From positions 434,001 through 498,000 of the forward strand of contig NZ_CP134399.1 in NCBI RefSeq assembly GCF_002968295.1: a stretch of DNA of 64,000 bases, given 5' to 3'. This DNA is from Mycobacterium sp. ITM-2016-00317 (lineage in GTDB: Bacteria; Actinomycetota; Actinomycetes; Mycobacteriales; Mycobacteriaceae). The position numbers and the translations under genes were made by a program. The notes beneath the pieces are model-generated. The model had not been told where the DNA came from. It searched no databases and worked only from the letters and a program-made list of their open reading frames with translations. Below are positions 1 through 13,617 of this stretch, piece after piece (the first letter of the stretch is position 1; the number at the start of each line of letters is the position of its first letter).

Positions 1-2
1 AC

Positions 3-593
3 TCCCTCTTCCGCTCGCTGGCCGAGATGTGGCTGGCGGTGTATCAGGACCAGTACACCCTGATGGGCACGCCGAAGGTCATGGCGGCCAAGATCATCTG
101 GGACGTCGCCTTCTATTGGGGCTTTATCGGCCTGTTGTATCGCAACGGCCGGTTCGTCAGCGTCGCCGACGATCCCGCGGTGGTGCCCCACCTCGACGGC
201 CTCATCGAACTCAGCAATCGCATTCAGCGGTTCCTGCGGGAGTGGGCGGCGGTGGAGGACGCCGATTCGCCCGTGCCGTTCGTCGATCTGTACTCGCCGT
301 TGAACTTCATGGTGGCCCTGCACACGGCCATGATGGGCACCGCCCCCGACTTCGCCCAGCAGTTCGACGCCAACGCTCTGTTGCTTCGTCAGGTCGCCGG
401 TCAGCTGGTCGAGACCGTCGTCGCGGACAAGTCCGCGATGTTCGACGACGACGACGTCGTCGCGCAGGTGCAGGCGTGGCAGCGGGACCCGCTGCTGCGG
501 GACCTACGGGCCGTGTACCGCCGCGAGCAGGCGGTCAACCCGATCAGCCGGGACTGGATCCTGACCGCCGTTCCTGAGCTCCGGCTGGGCTGA
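3..593 (+). CDS. C-terminal part of an unidentified protein (possible flavin-dependent halogenase/monooxygenase)
   Basis: The reading frame is open from base 3 and runs in from outside the window, so only the last 196 or so residues are visible and the N-terminal domain that would identify it is missing. The visible part is helical with aromatic stretches such as KIIWDVAFYWGFIGLLY and no membrane anchor. It resembles my recollection of the C-terminal helical region of FAD-dependent halogenase or monooxygenase proteins that accompany polyketide synthases, but no catalytic motif is present to confirm this. It lies on the same strand as the polyketide synthase, 113 bases upstream of its ATG, so it probably belongs to the same cluster. 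Functional identity is a guess; the coding call is solid. Confidence 0.6.
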   Translation, partial: SLFRSLAEMWLAVYQDQYTLMGTPKVMAAKIIWDVAFYWGFIGLLYRNGRFVSVADDPAVVPHLDGLIELSNRIQRFLREWAAVEDADSPVPFVDLYSPLNFMVALHTAMMGTAPDFAQQFDANALLLRQVAGQLVETVVADKSAMFDDDDVVAQVQAWQRDPLLRDLRAVYRREQAVNPISRDWILTAVPELRLG

Positions 594-668
594 ACAGCCC
601 GGCACCCATCCTTGGCCGTCGCCGCTACGAAGTAACAGTGGCCGCGCAACGCCGACGAAGGGATCGCG

Positions 669-706
669 ATGACCGCGTGTTTCACGACAGACGGCGACGG
701 GCAAGC

Positions 707-710
<4 letters not shown>
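669..710 (+). CDS. 13-codon leader ORF coupled to the polyketide synthase start
   Basis: An ATG at 669 preceded by a purine-rich GAAGGGA motif (656-662) opens a 13-residue ORF, MTACFTTDGDGQA. Its TGA (708-710) overlaps the ATG of the synthase (707-709) as ATGA. The Shine-Dalgarno-like motif in front of this short ORF is better than anything directly in front of 707. The arrangement is typical of translational coupling. The peptide may have no function of its own. The alternative is that the synthase starts at an upstream GTG (638) and the short ORF is incidental. Confidence 0.4.
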
Positions 711-6237
<5,527 letters not shown>

Positions 6238-6241
<4 letters not shown>

Positions 6242-7092
6242 ACGCCTCACCGAACTCCTCGACCGCTGTGCACGTTCGGGGGCTGTCCAAGGCCTACGGG
6301 CGAAGACCGGCCGTGCGAGAACTCGATCTCGACGTCGGCCACGGCGAGATCTTCGCCATCCTCGGTCCGAATGGTGCGGGCAAATCGACGACCATCGAGA
6401 TACTGGAGGGCAACCGGACCCGCGACTCGGGTAACGTGCGGGTGCTGGGCGAAGATCCCGGCACCGCGGGCCGGAACTGGCGGGCCAGGATCGGCATCGT
6501 GCTGCAGGAAGTCAGTGACGCCGGGATGCTGACGGTGTACGAGACCGTCCAGATGTTCACGAGTTGCTATCGCGCGCCGCGAATCCCGGCCGAAGTGCTT
6601 GAACTGGTGGGTCTGGGCGCCGTCGCCGGATCCCGGGTGAGGAACCTCTCCGGCGGCCAACGTCGTCGCCTCGACGTCGCTCTCGGCATCATCGGCATAC
6701 CGGAACTGTTGTTCCTGGACGAGCCGACGACAGGTTTCGACCCGGAGGCCAGGCGCCAGTTCTGGGACCTCATCAAACTCCTGGCGGCCGACGGCACCAC
6801 CGTGCTGCTGACCACCCATTATCTCGAAGAGGCGGCGGCGCTGGCAGATCGTGTCGCGGTCATCGCTGGAGGCAGGGTGGTGGCCGTGGACTCACCGTCG
6901 AAGTTGACCGAGCACGTGAGTTCGGCCGCGACGGTCCGATGGGTGGAGGGCGACGAGGTGCACGTCGAGCAGACGGATCACCCCACCGCGTTGGTCAGGC
7001 GGCGTAGTGCGGACGGCGCCGAATTGGCTCAACTGACGATCAGTCGACCGACCTTGGAAGACGCCTACCTACAGTTGATCGGCGCGGCGTGA
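6238..7092 (+). CDS. ABC exporter ATP-binding protein (drug/lipid type)
   Basis: ATPase subunit of an ABC-2 type exporter, 284 residues. Walker A GPNGAGKST is at residues 43-51, followed by the signature NLSGGQRRRLD, Walker B ELLFLDEPTTGFD and an H-loop in LLTTHYLEEA. It belongs to the daunorubicin-resistance/CcmA-like ATPases that pair with a separate permease. The GTG start at 6238 overlaps the synthase stop as GTGA, and its own stop overlaps the permease start, so the three genes form one transcription unit. The likely cargo is the synthase product; this is inferred from position only. Confidence 0.92.
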
Positions 7093-7949
7093 TGGCCATC
7101 GAACACACCGAACGGCCGATCGTGGTGCACCGCCGCGTCCCGGATCGGGAGCCGCGGCTCCCATCGGCGGTGCGCATCGGATTCTCCCGGGCGATCCCGG
7201 AATTGAAGATGTTCTACCGCCGGCCGGAACAGGTGGCGCTGACGTTCTCGATGCCCGCGTTGATCTGCCTGCTGTTGGGGTCCATCTTCTCGGCGAAGCT
7301 GCCCAACAGCGAGACCAGCACCGGCGCGGTGATCGCAGCGAGCATGCTCGCCTACGGCATCTTGTCGGCGTCTTTCATCAACCTCGGCATCAGTATCGCC
7401 GCCGACCGCGACACCGGCGCGCTTCGACGGCTTCACGGGACGCCCACCACCGCGTCGTCGTACTTCATCGGCAAGATCATGTTGGTGGCCGTCGTCAGCT
7501 TCGCCGAGGCCGTACTTCTCCTGCTGGTCGGGGTTTTCTTCTTCGGCCTGCGGCTACCGACAGACGTCTTCGGATGGTTCACGCTCGCGTGGGTGGCGCT
7601 GCTGGGCATCGTCAGCTGCTCCCTGCTGGGCATCTTCATCAGTAACCTTGCCAGCAACGCGGTTTCGGCGGCGGTCCTCACCAACGGCCCGTCTGTCGCG
7701 TTGCAGTTCGTTTCCGGGACCTACGTTCCGCTCATGGTCTTGCCGACATGGATGTTGGTCATCGGCTCCGTCTTCCCGGTCAAGTGGATGGCTCAAGGTT
7801 TCCGGTCGGTGCTGCTGCCGGCGGAGATGGTCGCCTTCGAGCCGGCAGGCAGTTGGGAACTGTGGCGGATCTTCATGGTGCTCGCGGCGTGGAGCATCGG
7901 TGGCCTGATCGGCTCACTCGCCGTCTTCCGGTGGTCGGAGAAGACGTGA
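7089..7949 (+). CDS. ABC-2 type permease
   Basis: Integral membrane partner of the preceding ATPase, about 286 residues with roughly six hydrophobic segments (near 48-67, 83-103, 127-150, 160-185, 190-215 and 255-277), matching the ABC-2 membrane family. The segment around DRDTGALRRLHGTP between TM2 and TM3 is typical of these permeases. Start is either GTG 7089 (4-base overlap) or ATG 7092 (1-base overlap, TGATG). It is the last gene of the polyketide cluster seen here; the next gene is about 157 bases on and unrelated. Confidence 0.9.
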   Translation: MMAIEHTERPIVVHRRVPDREPRLPSAVRIGFSRAIPELKMFYRRPEQVALTFSMPALICLLLGSIFSAKLPNSETSTGAVIAASMLAYGILSASFINLGISIAADRDTGALRRLHGTPTTASSYFIGKIMLVAVVSFAEAVLLLLVGVFFFGLRLPTDVFGWFTLAWVALLGIVSCSLLGIFISNLASNAVSAAVLTNGPSVALQFVSGTYVPLMVLPTWMLVIGSVFPVKWMAQGFRSVLLPAEMVAFEPAGSWELWRIFMVLAAWSIGGLIGSLAVFRWSEKT

Positions 7950-8106
7950 TCATCGCCTCGGCGGTGCTCGATGTCGGTAAACCTGCGGACGGTGGCGTCT
8001 GCTGGCGTTTGGAACTCCCGGCCACGGGAACCCGATCGCCACGGAGCAGACACACGGCCGGCAGCGTCGTTGTTGCGGGACTGCGCCGGCAGGAAGAGGT
8101 ATCGCG

Positions 8107-8397
8107 ATGAACCGTCTCCTCATCACAATGTCAGCCGGTGCGGCGGGAGCGATCTCCGCAGCGATGCTGCTCGCCGGCGTGGCGTTCGCTCAGCCCAACG
8201 ACAACGACCAGCTCTCGGAGAACGCCGCGGAGGCCGTGGCGCAGCTGCAGGCCCAGGGCTACCAGGTCCAGGTGTTCGGCAACGACGACATGCCCCTGGG
8301 GTTCTGCAAGGTCTCCCAGGTCGCGATGGCCGGCGTGCAACAGCCCAGCGGCGCGACCGTTTACGTCGACTGCAGTTATGACCAGGCCGAACAGTAA
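8107..8397 (+). CDS. Small secreted protein, paralogue of the next gene
   Basis: A 96-residue protein with a Sec signal peptide (hydrophobic core around residues 8-28, likely cleavage after VAFA) and a short mature domain with two cysteines (near FCKVSQ and VDCSYD) that could form one disulfide. Start ATG 8107 follows a purine-rich AGGAAGAGG. The mature part shares a layout with the protein at 8421: acidic N-terminus, an AxAQLQxxGxxVxVxGND block, then two cysteines. No function is recognised; it looks like a mycobacterial family of small exported proteins. Confidence 0.8.
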   Translation: MNRLLITMSAGAAGAISAAMLLAGVAFAQPNDNDQLSENAAEAVAQLQAQGYQVQVFGNDDMPLGFCKVSQVAMAGVQQPSGATVYVDCSYDQAEQ

Positions 8398-8420
8398 GAC
8401 CGGTAAGTAAGGAGGAACCC

Positions 8421-8747
8421 ATGCGTAGGAAGTCGTCTGTGCACATGAAGGCGGTGCACATGAAAGCGGTGGCCCACCCGGCGCTGGCGGCGACGTCGGC
8501 ACTCGCTGCCGCGCTGCTGTGCGCGGGCACCGCGTTCGCGCAACCCGGAGAGGACGAGGAGGCGCCGCAGCCGCAGAGTGCCGCCGACACGATCGCCCAG
8601 CTGCAGTCCGAGGGACACAGTGTGGTCGTGCGCGGTAACGACCAGGGCACCCTGGTGGGGTGCGACGTGGCGAGTGTGTCGAAGGCCGGGGACGCGTCGA
8701 ACACGATGATCGTCGAGGTCAACTGCACCCCGGACTATCAGGGCTGA
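8421..8747 (+). CDS. Small secreted protein, tandem paralogue
   Basis: A 108-residue exported protein with a strong AAGGAGGAA ribosome-binding site six or so bases before ATG 8421. The signal peptide core is ALAATSALAAALLCAG with probable cleavage after AFA. The mature domain repeats the pattern of the preceding gene (AQLQSEGHSVVVRGND, two cysteines). The N-terminus carries a duplicated HMKAV segment encoded by a 15-base direct repeat at about 8440-8469, which lengthens the n-region; a downstream start inside the repeat is possible. Spacing of 23 bases to the previous gene suggests co-transcription. Function unknown. Confidence 0.78.
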   Translation: MRRKSSVHMKAVHMKAVAHPALAATSALAAALLCAGTAFAQPGEDEEAPQPQSAADTIAQLQSEGHSVVVRGNDQGTLVGCDVASVSKAGDASNTMIVEVNCTPDYQG

Positions 8748-8749
8748 TC

Positions 8750-9154
8750 ATGACCGAGCCCAGGACACAGGCGTCGACGGGCGAGCTGATCTCCGAGCTG
8801 TCGCAGCAGACGTCCCGTCTGGTTCGCGATGAGCTGCGGCTGGCCCAGAAGGAGCTGCAGGAATCGGCCAGGCACGCCGGTATCGGCGCGGGCCTGGCCG
8901 GAGCGGCGGGCGTGCTCGCACTGCTCGGCCTGGCGACGTTGATCGCCGCGGCGGTCGCGGCCTTGGCGCTGGTACTTCCGGTGTGGCTGTCGGCGGTGAT
9001 CGTGGCCGTGGTGCTGTTCGTTGCCGCCGGGATCGCCGCGCTGGTCGGCAAGAAACAGGCCGAGCAGGTCCCGGCGCCCGCGGCGCAGACTGTGGACAGC
9101 GTCAAGACCGACATCGATGAGATCAAGGGGGCTCGTCATGGCAGCAGGACCTGA
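8750..9154 (+). CDS. Holin-superfamily/DUF1469-type membrane protein
   Basis: A 134-residue protein with an N-terminal amphipathic helix (STGELISELSQQTSRLVRDE), two adjacent transmembrane segments (about 45-72 and 78-103), and a hydrophilic Ala/Pro-rich tail. This matches the actinobacterial phage-holin-like family III (DUF1469-like), which is common outside prophages and whose cellular role is unclear. Start ATG 8750 lies 2 bases after the stop of the secreted protein, and its end overlaps the DUF3618 gene. No phage genes are nearby, so it is not evidence of a prophage. Confidence 0.8.
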   Translation: MTEPRTQASTGELISELSQQTSRLVRDELRLAQKELQESARHAGIGAGLAGAAGVLALLGLATLIAAAVAALALVLPVWLSAVIVAVVLFVAAGIAALVGKKQAEQVPAPAAQTVDSVKTDIDEIKGARHGSRT

Positions 9155-9398
9155 CCCGCGTCCCGAGCCCGGGCCCGAAGCCGGCATCGACGAGCTGCAG
9201 GCCGACATCGAGAAGACCCGCGCGGAACTCGGCGAGACCGTCGGCGCGCTGTCGGACAAACTCGACGTCAAGGCGCGGGCGCAGCACACGATTGTCGACG
9301 CTCGGGAATCGGTGAAGGCTCGCCCCGCGGTGCCGGTCGGGGCGCTGCTCGCCGTGGTGGCCGGTGTCGGCCTGCTGATCTGGCTGCGGCGTCGCTGA
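9138..9398 (+). CDS. DUF3618 family protein
   Basis: An 86-residue protein. Residues about 17-45 carry the DUF3618 signature (IDELQADIEKTRAELGETV followed by LSDKLDVKARA), and a single C-terminal transmembrane helix ends in WLRRR. DUF3618 proteins almost always sit beside holin-like proteins, as here: the ATG at 9138 lies 17 bases inside the end of the preceding gene, so the two are probably made together and may form one membrane assembly. Biochemical function is unknown. Confidence 0.85.
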   Translation: MAAGPDPRPEPGPEAGIDELQADIEKTRAELGETVGALSDKLDVKARAQHTIVDARESVKARPAVPVGALLAVVAGVGLLIWLRRR

Positions 9399-9400
9399 AC

Positions 9401-9568
9401 TCAGCCCTCGCTGTCCGGTTCGGTGAGTTCCGGCGCGATCTCCCGGGTGGCCATCCCGCCCTCGCGGCCGTGATCCTCGGGTCCCGGCCTGCCTCCTTCG
9501 GGTTCTCCCGTCTTCTTGTCTGCAGCGGTCTTCTTGTCTGCAGCCCCGCTGCCGCTGTCCTCGGTCAT
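9401..9568 (-). CDS. Small hydrophilic protein with AADKKT repeat
   Basis: A 55-residue, highly charged, likely disordered protein starting at the ATG complementary to 9566-9568, with AAAGGAA as ribosome-binding site on the minus strand. It contains AADKKT twice in tandem, encoded by an 18-base direct repeat near 9517-9550. It converges on the DUF3618 gene with only 2 bases between the stops. No family recognised; composition and a good ribosome-binding site are the only support. Confidence 0.5.
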   Translation of the reverse strand: MTEDSGSGAADKKTAADKKTGEPEGGRPGPEDHGREGGMATREIAPELTEPDSEG

Positions 9569-9790
9569 GTCCGTTCCTTTCCGTCGGTTCCGTGATACCC
9601 CGGGGCACGATCGGTCAGACCTGCCGCCGCGCCTGGGCCGCGGTCCGGGTGACCCGCAGACGTTGCACTCGATGTTCACCACGCTGCTGAAATCCGGCAC
9701 GGCCACCGTCGGCGAGATCGCGACCGCTGGGGGTTCGCCGTGGAAACCACGCTCGCGAGCTGAATAGGGGCGGCGCGTACGCTGCTGGAC
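9569..9790. other. Intergenic region between divergent genes
   Basis: This 222-base stretch separates the small minus-strand protein from the DUF5718 gene and should hold both promoters. I see no confident -35/-10 pair, RNA gene or repeat in it. Weak ORFs on either strand here have no ribosome-binding site and skewed composition. Confidence 0.5.
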
Positions 9791-10600
9791 GTGATCGATA
9801 TCGCGCTGAGCGAGATGCGTAACTGGTTCGGTTTCGGGGTGGCGGGAAACTTTGCCGGACACCTCGAACAGGCAGGCGAGGCCGCGGATTTCGCGAACGT
9901 GACCAGCGAGGGAGCGGCGCCGAAGGGGATCTTCCCGTGGTACGCGCCCGGCTCGGACACGTTCCTGGGCGAGTTCCCGCTGTCCAACGACGAGGTCGTG
10001 CTGCCTGCGGAGAGCCCGGAGTTCTCGGGTCCGCTGAACCTGCAGATCGAACCGGAGGTCGGGCTGGCCTGCCGGGTGGTGTGGCAGGGCGACACCGTGG
10101 TGACGCTGGAGCCGTTCGCGCTGGGCGCGTTCAACGACTGCTCGATCCGCCGCCCGGGCGCGCCGAAGATCAGTCACAAGAAGAACTGGGGGCCGGCGTC
10201 CAAGGGGGTTGCGGCACAGTTCTTCGACATCAGCGACCTGACCCCGGACGGTCCGACGGCCACCCTGCGCCTGGTCTGCCATCTGGACAGCGACGGTGAG
10301 GAGCACGCCTACGGCGTCGACAGCCCGCTGATCGGCTACTCGTACTACGGCGAGGTCCTGCTCGACTGGATCGTGGAGCGGCTGGCCAACCAGAAGGGCT
10401 CGCCGGACACCCCGCTCGAAGACGTCGGCGCGCTGATGGCGGCCAGCGGGCACCCCGAGCACGTACTGATCGGCATCGGCGCCACCCGGTACACGCCGCT
10501 GGGCGAATCGACCTTCCTCAAGCGGGGGGACCAGGCCATCGTGCGGGTCTACGACACCGCCTCCGACGCGGCCTCCGAGCTGCGTCAGCGCGTCCGGTAA
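9791..10600 (+). CDS. DUF5718 family protein, FAH-like fold
   Basis: A 269-residue cytosolic protein from GTG 9791. The opening block NWFGFGVAGNFAGHLEQAGE and the later NLQIEPEVGLACRVVW resemble the DUF5718 family, which looks distantly related to the fumarylacetoacetate hydrolase fold (acidic metal-binding EPE-type residues). There is no signal peptide or membrane segment. Stand-alone gene: upstream is a divergent gene and downstream the SDR starts 45 bases later. Substrate and reaction are unknown; the family name is from memory. Confidence 0.65.
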   Translation: MIDIALSEMRNWFGFGVAGNFAGHLEQAGEAADFANVTSEGAAPKGIFPWYAPGSDTFLGEFPLSNDEVVLPAESPEFSGPLNLQIEPEVGLACRVVWQGDTVVTLEPFALGAFNDCSIRRPGAPKISHKKNWGPASKGVAAQFFDISDLTPDGPTATLRLVCHLDSDGEEHAYGVDSPLIGYSYYGEVLLDWIVERLANQKGSPDTPLEDVGALMAASGHPEHVLIGIGATRYTPLGESTFLKRGDQAIVRVYDTASDAASELRQRVR

Positions 10601-10645
10601 CGCAAACCGTCGGTCTTACCGTTGCCGACGTGGTTATCTGTCGCT

Positions 10646-11671
10646 GTGACGACTGATGACGACGTGAACGTGGCGGGGCAGCGGGCGCTGGTGATGGGGG
10701 CGAGCGGCAACGTGGGGGCCTGCGTGGTCCGCCATCTCGCCGCCGCAGGCGCCGACGTCCGGGTACTGCTGCGGAACTCCAGTTCCACCAAGGGGATCGA
10801 CGGCGTCGACGTCGAGCGCGTCTACGGGGACCCGTTCAATCCCGCGACGGCCGCGGCCGCGATGGCCGACCGCGACGTCGTCTACTACTGCATCGTCGAC
10901 ACCAGGGCCGAGCTCAAGGATCCCGCGCCGCTGTTCGCGACCAACGTCGAGGGCCTGCGCACGGTGCTGGACGTCGCCAGCGGCGCCGACCTGGACAGAT
11001 TCGTCTTCCTGAGCACGATCGGCACCATCGCCGTGGGTCCCGACGGCCAGACCGTCGACGAGGACACGCCGTTCAACTGGGCCGACCGGGCGGGCAGCTA
11101 CATCGAGTCCCGGCGCGCCGCCGAACAACTGGTGCTGTCCTACGCCGCCGAACACAAGGTGCCCGCGGTGGTGGTCAACGTGTCGAACCCGTACGGCCCG
11201 CCGGACTGGCAGCCGCGCCAGGGCATGTTCGTCCAACTGGCGGCGCTCGGCAAGCTGCCGTTCTACGTGCGCGGCGTCGGTTCCGAGGTGGTGGGCATCG
11301 ACGACGCCGCCGACGCGATGCTGCGCGCGTCGCTGCGCGGACGCGTGGGGCAACGCTACATCGTCTCCGAACGGTTCATGACGCACCGCGAACTCCTCAC
11401 CACCGCCGCCGACGCGGTCGGCGCCCGCCGGCCCAGGATCGGGGTCCCGATGGCCGTCGTCTACGGCTTCGCGCACCTGGCCGACGCGGTGGGATCGCTA
11501 CTGCGGGTGGAGGTCCCGATCAGCAAGCAGAGCGCGTTCCTGCTGGCGTTCACGTCACCGGCCAGTCACGCCAAGGCGACGCGGGAACTGGGCTGGCATC
11601 CCAGACCCACCGAGCAGTTCATCGCGCGCGCCGCGGAGAACTACGTGGAGCGCCAACGCGTGGGGGCGTAG
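10646..11671 (+). CDS. NAD(P)-dependent epimerase/dehydratase (extended SDR)
   Basis: A 341-residue Rossmann-fold enzyme of the extended short-chain dehydrogenase group (3-beta-hydroxysteroid dehydrogenase / sugar epimerase-like). The dinucleotide site is GASGNVG near residue 20, and the catalytic region holds FLSTIG and SYIESRRAAEQ. The usual YxxxK lysine is Arg here (Tyr-Ile-Glu-Ser-Arg), which could weaken activity or shift function. Start taken as GTG 10646; a TTG at 10622 would add 8 residues. Substrate unknown. Confidence 0.8.
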   Translation: MTTDDDVNVAGQRALVMGASGNVGACVVRHLAAAGADVRVLLRNSSSTKGIDGVDVERVYGDPFNPATAAAAMADRDVVYYCIVDTRAELKDPAPLFATNVEGLRTVLDVASGADLDRFVFLSTIGTIAVGPDGQTVDEDTPFNWADRAGSYIESRRAAEQLVLSYAAEHKVPAVVVNVSNPYGPPDWQPRQGMFVQLAALGKLPFYVRGVGSEVVGIDDAADAMLRASLRGRVGQRYIVSERFMTHRELLTTAADAVGARRPRIGVPMAVVYGFAHLADAVGSLLRVEVPISKQSAFLLAFTSPASHAKATRELGWHPRPTEQFIARAAENYVERQRVGA

Positions 11672-11806
11672 CGCCACCCGGACTTGCCGGTGGGGGTTGG
11701 CCCCCAAAAGCGTGCTCGCCGCCACAGGATGGAATTTCTCGCCCGGTCCAGGCCTTTCACAGGTTGGCGCCGTCGCGGGGGCGGGCCCCGACCGAGGAGA
11801 TCCGCA

Positions 11807-12547
11807 ATGTCCGATCGCTGTCAGACCGCCCGAGCAGTCTCGGGTATGTCCGTGCGCCGCGCCCTGCTGATGGCAGGTGCCGGTGCAACGCTCGCCGCGG
11901 GCCTGATCGGCCCGGGCGCCGCGAGTGCCCAGGCCGCAGAATCCTGCCCGGATGTGCAGGTGGTGTTTGCCCGCGGCACCGCCGAACCCACCGGGGTCGG
12001 CCTCGTCGGAGAGGCCTTCGTCGACGCTTTGCGCGACGAGCTCAGCGGTCGCACCGTCGACGTCTACGCGGTGAACTACCCGGCGTCCTACGACTTCCTG
12101 CAGTCCACCCCGATGGGCGCCGACGACGCCAGCGCACGCATCCAGGCCATCGCCGCGGCCTGCCCCAGCACCGCCATCGTGCTGGGTGGCTACTCCCAGG
12201 GCGCGGCGGCGATCGACCTGATCACCGCAGATCCCAACGCCACGTTCGGTTTCGGCCGCCCGATGCCCGCGCCGGTCGCCGATCATGTGGCCGCCGTCGC
12301 CGTGTTCGGCAACCCGTCGACCAAGATCGGCAACCCGCTGACCGCGATCAGCCCGCTGTACGGCACGAAGACGATCGACGTGTGCAACGGTGCGGATCCG
12401 GTGTGCTCGGCCGGTGACGACCGCCCCGCGCACAGTCAGTACGTGCAGACCGGGCTGGCCCGGCAGGCCGCTGACTTCGTCGCCAAGAGGGTGACCGGCC
12501 ACCAGTCGTCCGGTTCGGTGATCAACGCCTCGGCGGAGGTGAACTGA
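11807..12547 (+). CDS. Secreted cutinase-family esterase
   Basis: A 246-residue exported serine esterase of the cutinase-like (Culp/CFP21) family, acting on lipid esters in the cell envelope or medium. The signal peptide lies at about residues 18-45 with cleavage near ASAQA. The mature enzyme begins ESCPDVQVVFARGTAEPTG; the nucleophile Ser is in GGYSQGA, and the Asp/His part of the triad lies in the segment CNGADPVCSAGDDRPAHSQY, with cysteines positioned for the family disulfides. Start ATG 11807 is preceded by GAGGAG at 7 bases spacing, better than earlier in-frame starts. Confidence 0.9.
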   Translation: MSDRCQTARAVSGMSVRRALLMAGAGATLAAGLIGPGAASAQAAESCPDVQVVFARGTAEPTGVGLVGEAFVDALRDELSGRTVDVYAVNYPASYDFLQSTPMGADDASARIQAIAAACPSTAIVLGGYSQGAAAIDLITADPNATFGFGRPMPAPVADHVAAVAVFGNPSTKIGNPLTAISPLYGTKTIDVCNGADPVCSAGDDRPAHSQYVQTGLARQAADFVAKRVTGHQSSGSVINASAEVN

Positions 12548-12548
12548 C

Positions 12549-12679
12549 CTACCGCTTGCCGGCCCGTCGCGTCCGCTTGCGGTCGTAGAGGTCGACGTCG
12601 AAGACCACCACGGCGATCTGTCGGCCGCGGCGTGCGGCCTGCTTGAGCAGCGCCGGAGCAGCTCGTCCAGGGGCACCAC
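12549..12679 (-). pseudogene. Small minus-strand gene broken by an apparent one-base deletion
   Basis: Two adjacent minus-strand frames read as one small protein if a base is restored near 12647-12654: VPLDELLRR joins LLKQAARRGRQIAVV and then FDVDLYDRKRTRRAGKR before a stop at 12549. GTG codons at 12679 or 12676 could start it, giving about 43 residues with a very basic C-terminus. No family is recognised. It converges tail to tail with the cutinase and lies directly upstream of LysG on the opposite strand. Support is the coherent composition across the join only. Confidence 0.3.
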
Positions 12680-12724
12680 GAGAAGAGCGTAGAAGACGCC
12701 GGGGCGGTGGCTAACATCTCTTGG

Positions 12725-13594
12725 GTGGCCGACCAACTCGACATTGCGCAGCTGGCCGCGTTGTCGGCGGTCATCGAGTTCGGCAGCTTCGACGCGGCCG
12801 CGACGCACCTGCGCGTCACCCCGTCGGCGATCAGCCAGCGGATCAAGGCCCTGGAACAGCAGGTCGGCCAGGTGCTGGTGTTGCGCGAAAAGCCCTGTGT
12901 GGCAACGGCTGCAGGGGTACCGCTGCTGCGGCTGGCGGCGCAGACCGCGCTGCTGCAGGCCGAGGCGCTCGCCGAGACGCGCGGCGGCAGCGCGGACCTG
13001 CCGCGAATCGCGATGGCGGTCAACGCCGATTCGATGGCGACGTGGTTCACCGACGTGTTCGCCCGGCTGCCGCACGTGCTGTTCGACGTGCGCATCGAGG
13101 ACCAGGACCATTCCGCGCGGCTGCTGCGCGAAGGGGTGGTGATGGGCGCGGTGACCACCGAGCGCGCCCCGGTGGCCGGTTGCCGCGTCCAGCCGCTCGG
13201 GGTGATGCGCTACGTGCCGGTGGCCTCGAAGGCCTATGTGCGACGGTATCTGCCGGACGGGTTCACCCGCGACTCGGTCGCGCAGGCCCCGTCGCTGGCC
13301 TGGAACCACTCCGACGCGCTGCAGGACCAGTTGGTGCGCAAGGTGTTTCGCAGAAATATCGCCCGCCCGACCCATTACGTGCCCACCGCGGCAGGCTTCG
13401 GCGCTGCCGTGCACGCCGGGCTGGGCTGGGGGATGTACCCCGTCCAGCTGGTGGACGCGTCGTTCGTGCCGGTCACCGATCAGCATCTCGACGTGCCGTT
13501 GTACTGGCAGTGCTGGAAGCTCGACAGCGCCACCATCGGACAGGTCACCGCCGCGGTGGAGGCGGCCGCGGCGGGGCTGCTCCGCGAGCGGTGA
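12725..13594 (+). CDS. lysG: LysR-type regulator LysG/ArgP
   Basis: A 289-residue LysR-family transcription factor closely resembling mycobacterial Rv1985c. The N-terminal winged helix-turn-helix reads QLAALSAVIEFGSFDAAATH then LRVTPSAISQRIKALEQQ. The effector domain includes MAVNADSMATWF, IEDQDHSARLLREG and VPLYWQCWKLDS, all characteristic of LysG/ArgP, which senses lysine or arginine and usually controls a divergent lysE exporter. No lysE is adjacent here; the divergent position holds only the broken small ORF. Start GTG 12725 best matches the family N-terminus; GTG 12707 would add 6 residues. Confidence 0.9.
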   Translation: MADQLDIAQLAALSAVIEFGSFDAAATHLRVTPSAISQRIKALEQQVGQVLVLREKPCVATAAGVPLLRLAAQTALLQAEALAETRGGSADLPRIAMAVNADSMATWFTDVFARLPHVLFDVRIEDQDHSARLLREGVVMGAVTTERAPVAGCRVQPLGVMRYVPVASKAYVRRYLPDGFTRDSVAQAPSLAWNHSDALQDQLVRKVFRRNIARPTHYVPTAAGFGAAVHAGLGWGMYPVQLVDASFVPVTDQHLDVPLYWQCWKLDSATIGQVTAAVEAAAAGLLRER

Positions 13595-13617
13595 CGGCGG
13601 GCAGGGACAATCGCGGT

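Noticed and set aside
8750..9154. Possible prophage remnant because of a holin-family protein
   Set aside because: No other phage gene, attachment site or composition change; this holin-like family is common as a chromosomal housekeeping gene beside DUF3618.
9569..9767. ORFs on both strands in the spacer before the DUF5718 gene
   Set aside because: No ribosome-binding site and no recognisable composition; one minus-strand frame has a cysteine pair (IECNVCGS) but no start context.
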